Positions 6,295-14,362 of a stretch of 64,000 nucleotides of DNA are shown piece by piece. Source of the DNA: Actinopolymorpha sp. NPDC004070 (lineage in GTDB: Bacteria; Actinomycetota; Actinomycetes; Propionibacteriales; Actinopolymorphaceae); contig NZ_JBEXMJ010000002.1 in the NCBI RefSeq assembly GCF_040610475.1, forward strand, positions 279,541 to 343,540, in the 5' to 3' direction. The notes under the pieces were generated by a model. The model did not search any database. It was not told the origin of the DNA and saw only the letters and a list, made by a program, of their open reading frames with translations. Numbering within the stretch: position 1 is the first letter of the stretch; every line of letters starts with the position of its first letter. The position numbers were made by a program, and so were the translations under genes.

Positions 6295-8520
6295 GTGCTC
6301 GAACCACCCCAGCCCGCCACGACCGTCTATGCCACCGCCGGCGGAGTAGCGGTCACCCGGACCGCCACTCCCGTCGAGGAGAGCGTGCTCACCGAGTTGG
6401 TCGCCGACCTCGACAACCGCCGTGGCGCGGTGCTGTCGTCCGGCGTCGACTATCCGGGCCGCTACAGCCGTTGGCACCTCGGCTACCTCAACCCGCCGAT
6501 CGAACTCGTCGCGTACGGCCGGCGGATCGAGGCCCGCGCGCTCAACGAACGCGGACTCGTCCTGTTGCCCGTGGTGGCCGCCGCGATGTCCGGCACCGGG
6601 GAGGTCGTGGTCGACGAGGAGTCGTGCTGCGCGGTCCACGTCCCCGAGTCGGCCGAGTCCTTCACCGAGGAGGAACGCAGCCGGCAGTCGACGGTCTTCA
6701 CCGCACTGCGGGCGGTCGTCGCGGCGTTCGCCAGTCCGGTCGACCCGCACCTCGGACTGTACGGCGCGTACGGCTACGACCTGTCGTTCCAGTTCGAACC
6801 AGTGCGGTTGCGGCACGACCGTTCGGCCGACCCGCACCGTGATCTCGTCCTGCACCTGCCGGACCAACTCGTCGTGGTGGACCGCAAGCGGGAGACGAGC
6901 ATGCGGTACGCGTACGACTTCGAGGTGGGCGGACGGACGACGGCCGGTCTGGTGCGGCGGACCGCACCCACACCCCGGGCGCAGGCCGGTCCGGTGCCCG
7001 CGCCGCCGGAGCCGGGGCGCTACGCCGAGATCGTCCGTACGGCACGGGAACGCTTCCTGCGTGGAGACCTGTTCGAGGTGACGCCGAGCCATGTCCTCAG
7101 TGGGCGCTGCGACTCACCGGCCGCCTTCTACGAGCGCCTGCGCACACAGAACCCCGCGCCGTACGAGTTCTTCTGCAATCTCGGCGAGGGGGAGTACCTC
7201 GTCGGGGCCTCGCCGGAGATGTACGTACGCGTGAACGGGGACCGGGTGGAGACCTGCCCGATCGCGGGCACGATCCGCCGGGGACAGGACGCCCTGGAGG
7301 ACGCCACCCAGATCGCGGCGTTGCTCAACTCCACCAAGGACGAGAGCGAACTCACCATGTGCACCGACGTGGACCGCAACGACAAGGCACGGGTGTGCGT
7401 GCCGGGGAGCGTGCGCGTCATCGGCCGTCGTCAGGTCGAGCTTTACAGCCGACTGATCCACACGGTCGATCACATCGAGGGCAGGCTGCGGCCGGGCATG
7501 GACGCGTTCGACGCCTTCCTGACGCACATGTGGGCGGTCACCGTGACCGGTGCACCGAAACAGTGGGCGATGCAGTTCATCGAGGACGTCGAGTCCACGC
7601 CGCGGCGGTGGTACGGCGGTGCGGTCGGGTTCGTCGGTTTCGACGGGTCGATGAACACCGGGCTGACGTTGCGTACCGCCCAGGTGGAGAACTCCGTCGC
7701 CAGCGTGCGCGCGGGTGCCACGCTGCTGTACGACTCCGACCCGGACGAGGAGGAACGCGAGACGCGGCTCAAGGCGCAAGCTCTCCTTGACACCATGTCC
7801 GAACCCGATCCGGACCCGGATCCGTCCGGCGGGGTTCGCCGTTTCGCCACGGGCGTGGACGAATCCGTCGGTGCGGGCCTGCGGGTGCTCCTGGTGGACC
7901 ACCAGGACTCCTTCGTCCACACGCTCGGCGACTACTTCCGCCAGCACGGCGCGGAGGTGGTGACGCTGCGGTACGGCTTCCCGATCGAGCAACTCGACAC
8001 CCTGGCGCCGGACCTCGTGGTGCTGTCACCGGGACCGGGCCGGCCAGCGGACTTCGACTGCGCCCGCCTGCTGGCGGCGGTGGAGGCGCGCGGGCTTGCC
8101 GTGTTCGGCGTGTGCCTCGGCCTGCAGGCGATGGTGGAGTACGCCGGTGGAACGCTCGACCTGCTCCCCCGGCCCGCGCACGGCAAGCCGGGTTCGGTGC
8201 GCGTCGTCGCCGGCGAAACCATGGCGGACGATGGAATCCTTGCCGGGCTTGGGGATTCGTTCACCGCGGGGAGATACCACTCGCTGTACGCGACACCGGA
8301 GGCCGTTCCCGGCTTCGAGGTCGTCGCGGTCACCGACGATCCGAGCGGTGCGCGGGTGGCGATGGCGATCGCGGACGACGTACGCCGACGCTGGGCCGTG
8401 CAGTTCCATCCGGAGTCGATCCTCAGCGCGACCGGGCGCGCCGGGCATCAACTGGTCGCGAACGTCCTGCGCCTGGCTCGTTCCTCCGACCTCCACCCGG
8501 AGGGAGCCGCGACGGTCTGA
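6295..8520 (+). CDS. trpE: anthranilate synthase, fused TrpE-TrpG
   Basis: A 741-residue fusion catalysing chorismate plus glutamine to anthranilate, the first committed step to tryptophan or to anthranilate-derived secondary metabolites. Residues to about 500 are the chorismate-binding component I (signatures GEYLVGASPEMYV, CPIAGTIRRGQD, DVDRNDKARVC, GAPKQWAMQFIE). Residues from about 525 are the class I glutamine amidotransferase with nucleophile Cys in FGVCLGLQ and the His/Glu pair in QFHPESIL. The GTG at 6295 has GAAAGG upstream; the frame upstream of it is open but overlaps the attenuator. It is controlled by the leader peptide and terminator ahead of it. No other trp gene is adjacent. 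Confidence 0.95.
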   Translation: MLEPPQPATTVYATAGGVAVTRTATPVEESVLTELVADLDNRRGAVLSSGVDYPGRYSRWHLGYLNPPIELVAYGRRIEARALNERGLVLLPVVAAAMSGTGEVVVDEESCCAVHVPESAESFTEEERSRQSTVFTALRAVVAAFASPVDPHLGLYGAYGYDLSFQFEPVRLRHDRSADPHRDLVLHLPDQLVVVDRKRETSMRYAYDFEVGGRTTAGLVRRTAPTPRAQAGPVPAPPEPGRYAEIVRTARERFLRGDLFEVTPSHVLSGRCDSPAAFYERLRTQNPAPYEFFCNLGEGEYLVGASPEMYVRVNGDRVETCPIAGTIRRGQDALEDATQIAALLNSTKDESELTMCTDVDRNDKARVCVPGSVRVIGRRQVELYSRLIHTVDHIEGRLRPGMDAFDAFLTHMWAVTVTGAPKQWAMQFIEDVESTPRRWYGGAVGFVGFDGSMNTGLTLRTAQVENSVASVRAGATLLYDSDPDEEERETRLKAQALLDTMSEPDPDPDPSGGVRRFATGVDESVGAGLRVLLVDHQDSFVHTLGDYFRQHGAEVVTLRYGFPIEQLDTLAPDLVVLSPGPGRPADFDCARLLAAVEARGLAVFGVCLGLQAMVEYAGGTLDLLPRPAHGKPGSVRVVAGETMADDGILAGLGDSFTAGRYHSLYATPEAVPGFEVVAVTDDPSGARVAMAIADDVRRRWAVQFHPESILSATGRAGHQLVANVLRLARSSDLHPEGAATV

Positions 8521-8628
8521 GGCTGCCCGTCGCACCACTGTGTGCGCAATGCTCATGGTCGCGCTTGGCGACCGACGGGAGCCTGCCGTTGTCCACGCCG
8601 GCCGCCGGGTTATCTAGGCTGAGCGACC

Positions 8629-9183
8629 GTGCAGTTCTTCGTCTACGGCCGCGATCGTCCGGGAGCGTTCCCGCTCAAGGTGCGCCTGAGCAACGAGCAC
8701 TGGGACTTCATGGATCGCTACGCCGACCGGCTGATCGCCCGTGGTCCGACGCTGACCGGCCGCGGCGACGACGCGGAATCCACGGGGAGCCTGCACATCG
8801 TGGATCTCCCGGACCGGCGGGCCGCCCGCGAGTTCGCCTACGAGGAGCCGTACTTCCGCGCGGGCGCCTTCGAGTCGGTGCTGCTGTGCCGCTTCGACAA
8901 CGTGCTCGGGCACACGATGTGGGACTTCGCCGGAGCCGTCGAGGGCTACGACCGGTACCTGCTGGTCGCCCTGGACGGCTCCGGACCCGAGCCGCTCACG
9001 TCACCACACCTGATCGTGTACGGCGGTCTGCGCGGCCTCGACGGTGAGACCCTCCTCGGCCGGGCGGCCGCCGTGGAGGCACCGAACCCCGAGACCGCGG
9101 CAGCCCTGCTCCCCGCACGAGGTGACGTTCACACCGAGGTGCATCTCTGGAGCTTCGGTGGCCGGCCCGCTGCGAGTCGCTAG
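8629..9183 (+). CDS. YciI-like domain protein
   Basis: A 184-residue soluble protein. The first ~100 residues resemble the YciI/YCII-related ferredoxin-like fold: it opens MQFFVYGRDRPGA, has a HWDFMDRYADRLIARGPTL helix and a FAYEEPYFRAGAFESVLLCRF segment typical of the family. The remainder looks like a second, diverged copy (LIVYGGLRG). Function is unknown; YciI relatives bind small aromatic molecules. The GTG start is preceded by TAGGCT at eight bases, indicating a leaderless transcript. Its TAG stop overlaps the stop of the convergent TetR gene (shared CTAG, 9180-9183). Confidence 0.7.
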   Translation: MQFFVYGRDRPGAFPLKVRLSNEHWDFMDRYADRLIARGPTLTGRGDDAESTGSLHIVDLPDRRAAREFAYEEPYFRAGAFESVLLCRFDNVLGHTMWDFAGAVEGYDRYLLVALDGSGPEPLTSPHLIVYGGLRGLDGETLLGRAAAVEAPNPETAAALLPARGDVHTEVHLWSFGGRPAASR

Positions 9184-9752
9184 GCGGAGAACCGGCTGAT
9201 CAGGGCGGCCATCCGGACCTCGTGCTCGGCCACCCGGAGCCGGCCGTTGCGCATCAGGGTGACCAGCCCGTGCAGTGCGCTCCAGAAGGTCTCGGCCAGC
9301 ACGTCCGGACTTTCCTTTCCCGCGAGTGGCCGCAACGTCTCGCGGAGTTCGGCGAACCCCTGCTGCAGAGGAGCTGGGGACTCCGGGCTGGCGAACGGCA
9401 GGTCGACGGGGAGGGTGAACATCGCGTCGTACAGCGCTGGGCGGCGTTCGGCGAAGGTGGCGTACGCGGTGGCGACGTCGGCGAGGGCGTCCCGAGCACC
9501 GGACGCGGAGGTGCGGGCGGTGTGCAGGTCGGCCGCGAGCTCGGCGAAACCCTCCAGCGCCACCGCGGCCATGATCGCGTTCTTGCCCTTGAAGTGGCTG
9601 TAGAGGACGGGCTGGCTGTACTCGATCTCGTCTGCGAGCCGCCGAGTGGTCACCGCGTCCCAGCCCTCGGACTCGGCCAGCTCACGCGCGGCCGAGACGA
9701 TCAGGCGTTCCCGCTCGGCCCGCTCGCGTTCCCGGCGCTTCTGGATCGGCAT
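9180..9752 (-). CDS. TetR-family transcriptional regulator
   Basis: A 190-residue repressor. The N-terminal helix-turn-helix runs from about residue 15 to 60 (ERLIVSAARELAESEGWDAV, then TTRRLADEIEYSQPVLYSHFKGKNA). The C-terminal part has the ETFWSALHGLVTLMRNGRL pattern of the WHG-containing TetR subgroup. It is probably leaderless: TAGGCT stands seven bases before the ATG, with TCGACA 16 bases further upstream as a -35. A CTAGC-N3-GCTAG palindrome overlaps this -10 and an identical site lies near the divergent DUF4267 gene, so it likely represses itself and that gene. Confidence 0.92.
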   Translation of the reverse strand: MPIQKRRERERAERERLIVSAARELAESEGWDAVTTRRLADEIEYSQPVLYSHFKGKNAIMAAVALEGFAELAADLHTARTSASGARDALADVATAYATFAERRPALYDAMFTLPVDLPFASPESPAPLQQGFAELRETLRPLAGKESPDVLAETFWSALHGLVTLMRNGRLRVAEHEVRMAALISRFSA

Positions 9753-9762
9753 GGCCGTCAGC

Positions 9763-9825
9763 CTAGCACCGCTAGCATTCCTGTCGACGGCATGTTAGCG
9801 TCACTCCAGAATCTAGCGGTGCTAG
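9763..9825. promoter_or_regulatory. twin TetR operators CTAGC-N3-GCTAG
   Basis: Two 13-bp palindromes, CTAGCACCGCTAG (9763-9775) and CTAGCGGTGCTAG (9813-9825), are exact reverse complements of each other. They sit in the divergent promoter region between the TetR gene and the DUF4267 gene. The first overlaps the -10 of the TetR gene (AGCCTA, 9760-9765 on this strand). The second lies downstream of a possible -10 TAGCGT (9796-9801) for the other gene. CTAG is rare in GC-rich DNA, which strengthens the call. Confidence 0.8.
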
Positions 9826-9841
9826 CAGAATGGAAGCTGAC

Positions 9842-10216
9842 GTGCTCACCTACCTCGCCTACGGGCTCGCCATCGTGCTCAACCTGTTCATCCTCTTCAT
9901 CGGCGCGCGGTTCCTCCTGGCACCCCGTGCGGCGGCCGCCGGCTACGGCGTCCCGGCCAGGGAGAACGGCGATCCGGCGTACCTCACCATCAAGGGAGTG
10001 CGCGACGGAACCTACGGCGTGGTCGGACTCGCACTGCTCGCGTTCGCCGGCGCCCAGGCTGAGGCGTGGTTCATGCTGGCGGTCGCTCTCGCACCGCTCG
10101 GGGACACGCTGATCGTGCTCCGCCACGGGGGAAGCCGGGCGACCGCGTTCGGCGTCCACTTCGCCACGGCCGTGGTCGTCCTCCTCGGCGCGGGGCTGCT
10201 GTTCGCGGTCCGATAG
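9842..10216 (+). CDS. DUF4267-type small membrane protein
   Basis: A 124-residue integral membrane protein with about four transmembrane helices: LTYLAYGLAIVLNLFILFIG, a YGVVGLALLAFAGA stretch, a WFMLAVALAPLGDTLIVL stretch and a C-terminal ATAVVVLLGAGLLFAV. The middle GVPARENGDPAYLTIKGVRD matches the DUF4267 family as remembered. The GTG at 9842 has GGAAG upstream and fits family starts; an in-frame ATG at 9830 is possible and would add four residues. It is transcribed away from the TetR gene and is its likely target. Function is unknown. Confidence 0.75.
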   Translation: MLTYLAYGLAIVLNLFILFIGARFLLAPRAAAAGYGVPARENGDPAYLTIKGVRDGTYGVVGLALLAFAGAQAEAWFMLAVALAPLGDTLIVLRHGGSRATAFGVHFATAVVVLLGAGLLFAVR

Positions 10217-10281
10217 CTGCGACCCTCAACCCCACAACGTTTCTCGTACTCCCTGATGTGCCTATCGAAAGGACCGGTCGC

Positions 10282-10785
10282 ATGTCGCTGATCGCACCGC
10301 GTTTCGACAGTTCGGTGATCGTGCGCTCCGTGGACGCGGAGGTGGTCGGGCGCGCCCCGACCACGATCCGGCTGCTCGCGGACAGCAGTTCCACCGGTGG
10401 CGCGTTGTCCACCCAGCGGGTCAGCCTGACCAACGGCGCGGACGGTGCGAAGCCGCACCACCACGCCAACTCGGCCGAGCTCTTCTACCTGCTGGACGGT
10501 ACGGCCCAGCTGCTGTCCGGCGAGCAGGTCGTCACCGCCGAGCGGGGTGACCTGGTCGTCGTCCCACCCGGTCTCTCCCACGCCTTCGCCGCCGCGCCGG
10601 GAGAGGACGCCGACATCCTGATCGTCATCACCCCGGGCGTCGAGCGGTTCGAGTACTTCCGCCACCTGGAACGCATCGCCTACGGGAAGGTGCCGCCGGA
10701 GAGCCTGCTGGACGTCCAGGAGCTGTATGACACCTACTTCGGAACCAGCGCGAGCTGGGAGGACGCCCGGTCCGGGCGCTCCTGA
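10282..10785 (+). CDS. cupin-domain protein
   Basis: A 167-residue single-domain cupin. Metal-binding motif 1 is seen as KPHHHANSAELFYLLDG, and motif 2 as PGLSHAFAA. Such proteins may be small dioxygenases, isomerases or binding proteins; the sequence does not decide between them. ATG 10282 follows GAAAGGA, while the longer upstream frame has no ribosome site. It is 65 bp downstream of the DUF4267 gene on the same strand and could belong to the same TetR-controlled unit. Confidence 0.8.
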   Translation: MSLIAPRFDSSVIVRSVDAEVVGRAPTTIRLLADSSSTGGALSTQRVSLTNGADGAKPHHHANSAELFYLLDGTAQLLSGEQVVTAERGDLVVVPPGLSHAFAAAPGEDADILIVITPGVERFEYFRHLERIAYGKVPPESLLDVQELYDTYFGTSASWEDARSGRS

Positions 10786-10953
10786 CAGGTGGCGGGACCG
10801 CTCAGGCCAGCCAGTCGTACGACGTGCCGATTCTGCCGCAGCGCGTCCATGCAGGCAGAAACCGGCACAGAACCGGCGCGAGCGGCCGAAGCGCGCGGCC
10901 GGGTCCTACCCCTCGTCGCCACCGGCCGGGCGGCGCGTGGAAGGCTCGTATCC

Positions 10954-13935
10954 GTGCAGAGTTCCGCCCAGACCCAGAACAGCGCCGCACTGCGACCGAG
11001 GTCGGCGGGCGCCGGCGGCATCGACACCGAACTGACCGAATCTGTACGCCGCGAACTCGCGAAGGTCGTCCGCGGCGCGGTCCGGTTCGACGCCGGGTCC
11101 CGCGCGATGTTCTCCGTCGACGCGTCCAACTACCGCCACCTGCCGGTCGGGGTCGTGCAGCCGGTCGACGTGGACGATGTACTCGCCACCGTCGACGTGT
11201 GCCACCGGCTGGGCGTCCCCCTGCTGCCGCGCGGCGCCGGCACCAGCATCGCCGGACAGGCGGTCAACACCGCGGTGGTGATGGACTTCAGCCGGCACCT
11301 CGACGCGATCGTCTCGGTCGACCCGGACCGGCGGCGGGCGCGGGTGCAGCCCGGCGTGGTGCTGGACGACCTGCGCAAGGCGGCCGCGCCGTACGGCCTG
11401 ACGTTCGGACCCGACCCGTCCACCCACAACCGCTGCACGCTCGGCGGCATGATCGGCAACAACGCCTGCGGCTCGCACTCGGTGGCCTGGGGCAAGACGG
11501 TCGACAACGTGTCCGACCTCGACGTCGTTCTCGCCGACGGCACCCGGCTCACCGCGGGCCCCACCAGCGAAGACGAACTGACCCGCCTGTGCGCCGACCC
11601 CGGCCGGACAGGGCAGCTCTTCCGCGACCTGCGCGCGGTCCGGGACACCTACGGCGACCTGGTGCGCACGGAGTTCCCCGACCTGACCCGCCGGGTCTCC
11701 GGCTACAACCTCGACCAGCTCCTGCCCGAGCAGGGCTTCCACCTCGCCCGGGCGCTGGTCGGCAGCGAGGGCACCTGCGCGACGCTGCTCGAGGCGGAGG
11801 TGCACCTGGTCGAGTCGCCGCCGGCGCGGGCGCTGACCGTGCTCGGGTTCCCGGACCAGTTCGTGGCCGCCGACAACGTCGTACCGCTGCTCGACCTGCA
11901 CCCGCTCACCATCGAGAGCGTCGACTCGAAGATCGTCGCCATCGTGCGCGCCCGTAACCCCTCCAACCCCGCGCTGGAGGCGCTGCCGGACGGCGGCGCC
12001 TGGCTGTACGTCGAAACGGGTGGTGAGTCGGTCGCCGAGGCCGAGGCCCGCGGCCGCGAGGTGGCCCGGGTGATGGCGGGCCACGGCGCGACCAGCGTGG
12101 TGGTGAGCGACCCCGGCCGGATGAAGGCGCTGTGGCGGGTGCGCGAGGACGGCGCCGGCAGCACCACCCGGCTCCCGGACGGCAGCGAGGCGTACCCAGG
12201 CTGGGAGGACGCGGCGGTGCCGCCGCAGCGACTCGGCGGTTACCTGCGCGGTTTCGACGCGCTGCTCGCCGAGCACGGGCGGCAGGGCATCTACTACGGC
12301 CACTTCGGCGACGGCTGCATCCACGTCCGGATCGACTTCGACCTGCTCTCGGCCGAGGGAGTGGCCGGGTTCCGGCGGTTCATGGAGGACGCGGCCGACC
12401 TGGTGACCTCGCACGGCGGTTCACTGTCCGGCGAGCACGGCGACGGGCAGGCCCGGGCCGAACTCCTCGACCGGATGTACCCACCGGCGATCCTCGGCGC
12501 GTTCGAGGACTTCCGTTCGGCGTGGGACCCGGACGGTCTGATGAACCCGAAGCGGATCGTTTCGCCGGCGAAGCTGGACGAGGACCTGCGGGTGTTCGTG
12601 GCGCCGCCGACGATCCGGGCGGACACGACGCTGGCGTTCGCCCACGACGAGGACGGGTTCTTCGGGGCGACCCGGCGCTGCATGGGCGTGGGCAAGTGCC
12701 TGTCCGCCGACGGCGGCGTGATGTGCCCGAGCTACCGCGCCACCCGCGAGGAGAAGCACTCCACGCGGGGCCGTGCGCGCTTGCTGTTCGAGATGGCCAA
12801 CGGCGAGGTGGTCAAGGACGGCTGGCGTTCTGCGGAGGTACGCGAGGCGCTGGACCTGTGCCTGTCCTGCAAGGGCTGCAAGACCGACTGCCCGGTCAAC
12901 GTGGACATGGCGAGCTACAAGGCGGAATTCCTCAGCCAGCACTACAAGGGACGTGTGCGGCCGGCGTCGCACTACTCGATGGGCTTCCTGCCGCTGTGGC
13001 TGCGGTTGGCCGCGCCGTTCGCCCGGCTGGCCAACGCGGCGACGAAGGTCCGGCCGCTGGCCGCGCTGGCCAAGCGGGTCGGCGGGATCGCTCCCGAGCG
13101 CGACATCCCGGAGTTCGCGCCGACCACGTTCGTACGCCGGTTCCGTTCCCGTCCCGCGCCCGCGCTGCCGGCGGACGCACCCCGGGTGCTGTTGTGGCCG
13201 GACTCGTTCACCAACGCGTTCGACCCCGATCTCGGCATGGACGCGGTGGCGGTGCTGGAGTCGCTGGGCTACCGGGTGGAGGTCCCGGACAAGCCGGTGT
13301 GCTGTGGGCTGACCTGGGTGTCGACCGGGCAGCTCGGCACCGCCAAGCGGGTGTTGCGCCGCACGCTGCAGACCCTGCAACCCTGGCTTGACGCCGGTGT
13401 CCCCGTGGTGGGCCTGGAGCCGAGCTGCACCGCGCTGTTCCGCGGTGAGCTGACCGACCTGCTGCCGGACGAACCCGCCGCGGGAACGCTCAAGGCGCAG
13501 ACGCGCACCCTCGCCGAGGTACTCGCCGAGCACACCGACGACCTCGACGTACGCCGGCCCGGCCAGCGCGCACTCGTCCAGGTGCACTGCCACCAGCACG
13601 CCGAACTCGGCTTCGTCGCGGACCGGAAGGTGCTCGGCGCGCTCGGCGTGGAGGCGGAGGTGCTCGACTCCGGATGCTGCGGCCTGGCCGGCAACTTCGG
13701 GTTCGAGAAGGGCCACTACGAGGTGTCGATGGACTGCGCCGAACGCAAGCTCCTGCCGGCGGTGCGGGCAGCCGACTCCGACGTGGTGATGCTCGCCGAC
13801 GGGTTCAGCTGCCGTACGCAGGTACGCCAGGCGGGCGAACGCGAACCCGCCCACCTGGCCCAGCTTGCCGCCCGCGCCCTCGGAGTCGGCTCCGCCGCCC
13901 AGGACGCAGCCGGCCCGCTGACAGCTGACGGCTGA
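10954..13935 (+). CDS. FAD-linked oxidase / Fe-S oxidoreductase fusion (D-lactate or glycolate dehydrogenase type)
   Basis: A 993-residue fusion. Residues ~45-185 are an FAD-binding (PCMH/VAO) domain with LLPRGAGTSIAGQAV and GGMIGNNACGSHS; residues ~240-490 are the matching C-terminal oxidase cap, ending in SLSGEHGDGQARAELLD. Ferredoxin-like cysteines follow at about residue 576 (CMGVGKC) and 635 (CLSCKGCKTDCP), then two CCG heterodisulfide-reductase-like motifs (VCCGLTW, GCCGLAGNFG). This resembles membrane-associated D-2-hydroxyacid dehydrogenases that pass electrons to quinone or another carrier. GTG 10954 is preceded by GGAAGG. The exact hydroxyacid is not determined. It seems monocistronic. 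Confidence 0.88.
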   Translation: MQSSAQTQNSAALRPRSAGAGGIDTELTESVRRELAKVVRGAVRFDAGSRAMFSVDASNYRHLPVGVVQPVDVDDVLATVDVCHRLGVPLLPRGAGTSIAGQAVNTAVVMDFSRHLDAIVSVDPDRRRARVQPGVVLDDLRKAAAPYGLTFGPDPSTHNRCTLGGMIGNNACGSHSVAWGKTVDNVSDLDVVLADGTRLTAGPTSEDELTRLCADPGRTGQLFRDLRAVRDTYGDLVRTEFPDLTRRVSGYNLDQLLPEQGFHLARALVGSEGTCATLLEAEVHLVESPPARALTVLGFPDQFVAADNVVPLLDLHPLTIESVDSKIVAIVRARNPSNPALEALPDGGAWLYVETGGESVAEAEARGREVARVMAGHGATSVVVSDPGRMKALWRVREDGAGSTTRLPDGSEAYPGWEDAAVPPQRLGGYLRGFDALLAEHGRQGIYYGHFGDGCIHVRIDFDLLSAEGVAGFRRFMEDAADLVTSHGGSLSGEHGDGQARAELLDRMYPPAILGAFEDFRSAWDPDGLMNPKRIVSPAKLDEDLRVFVAPPTIRADTTLAFAHDEDGFFGATRRCMGVGKCLSADGGVMCPSYRATREEKHSTRGRARLLFEMANGEVVKDGWRSAEVREALDLCLSCKGCKTDCPVNVDMASYKAEFLSQHYKGRVRPASHYSMGFLPLWLRLAAPFARLANAATKVRPLAALAKRVGGIAPERDIPEFAPTTFVRRFRSRPAPALPADAPRVLLWPDSFTNAFDPDLGMDAVAVLESLGYRVEVPDKPVCCGLTWVSTGQLGTAKRVLRRTLQTLQPWLDAGVPVVGLEPSCTALFRGELTDLLPDEPAAGTLKAQTRTLAEVLAEHTDDLDVRRPGQRALVQVHCHQHAELGFVADRKVLGALGVEAEVLDSGCCGLAGNFGFEKGHYEVSMDCAERKLLPAVRAADSDVVMLADGFSCRTQVRQAGEREPAHLAQLAARALGVGSAAQDAAGPLTADG

Positions 13936-13949
13936 GTCAGCGCCTGGCC

Positions 13950-14336
13950 CGACCCGCGCCAGATCCGGTATGTCGATCTCCAGCGGCCACGGCTGCCGGG
14001 TGGGGAAGGTGCCGGTCACCGGGGCGTGCTCGAGTAGTCCGCACCCACGAGTTCGTGGGCGACCAGCGCGAGGGTGCCCCGGGTCTCGATCCGCCAGAAC
14101 ACCGGAATCCCCGCCTGGGCGTACTCTTCCGGCTTGTCCTTGCGGTCAGGCAGCTCGGAGCCTGGCGAGACGACCTCGACGATGATCGCGATCTCGATCT
14201 CGCTCGGCGGCGTCGGGTCGACGTCGATGCTCTCCTCGCGGACAACTGCCAGGTCCGGCCGCCTGGTGTGGTCGTCGGCGACGATCACATCGAAGTCGAA
14301 CGCGAAGGTCCAGCCCGGCGGGAGCTGGCCCGGCTG
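13950..14336 (-). pseudogene. decayed Uma2-family (DUF820) nuclease gene
   Basis: The remnant of a Uma2/restriction-endonuclease-like gene. From 14336 the frame reads QLPPGWTFAF, then RRPDLAVV and IIVEVVSPGSE with DRKDKPEEYAQAGIPVFWRI, the conserved nuclease core. The family is normally near 190 residues, but here about 60-70 N-terminal residues are missing: a stop (TGA, 14339-14337) precedes the core and the tricorn protease gene ends 26 bases further on. At about 14035 the frame is lost (stop at 14016), yet the expected C-terminus (GTFPTRQPWPLEIDIPDL) continues in another frame, consistent with a one-base deletion. The gene therefore looks inactive. Confidence 0.75.
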
Positions 14337-14362
14337 TCACCGCAGATACCCCGCAGCAGGGG

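Noticed and set aside
12421..14019. Long minus-strand frame opposite the FAD/Fe-S gene
   Set aside because: Only its first ~25 codons (Uma2 C-terminus) have meaning; the rest is antisense shadow.
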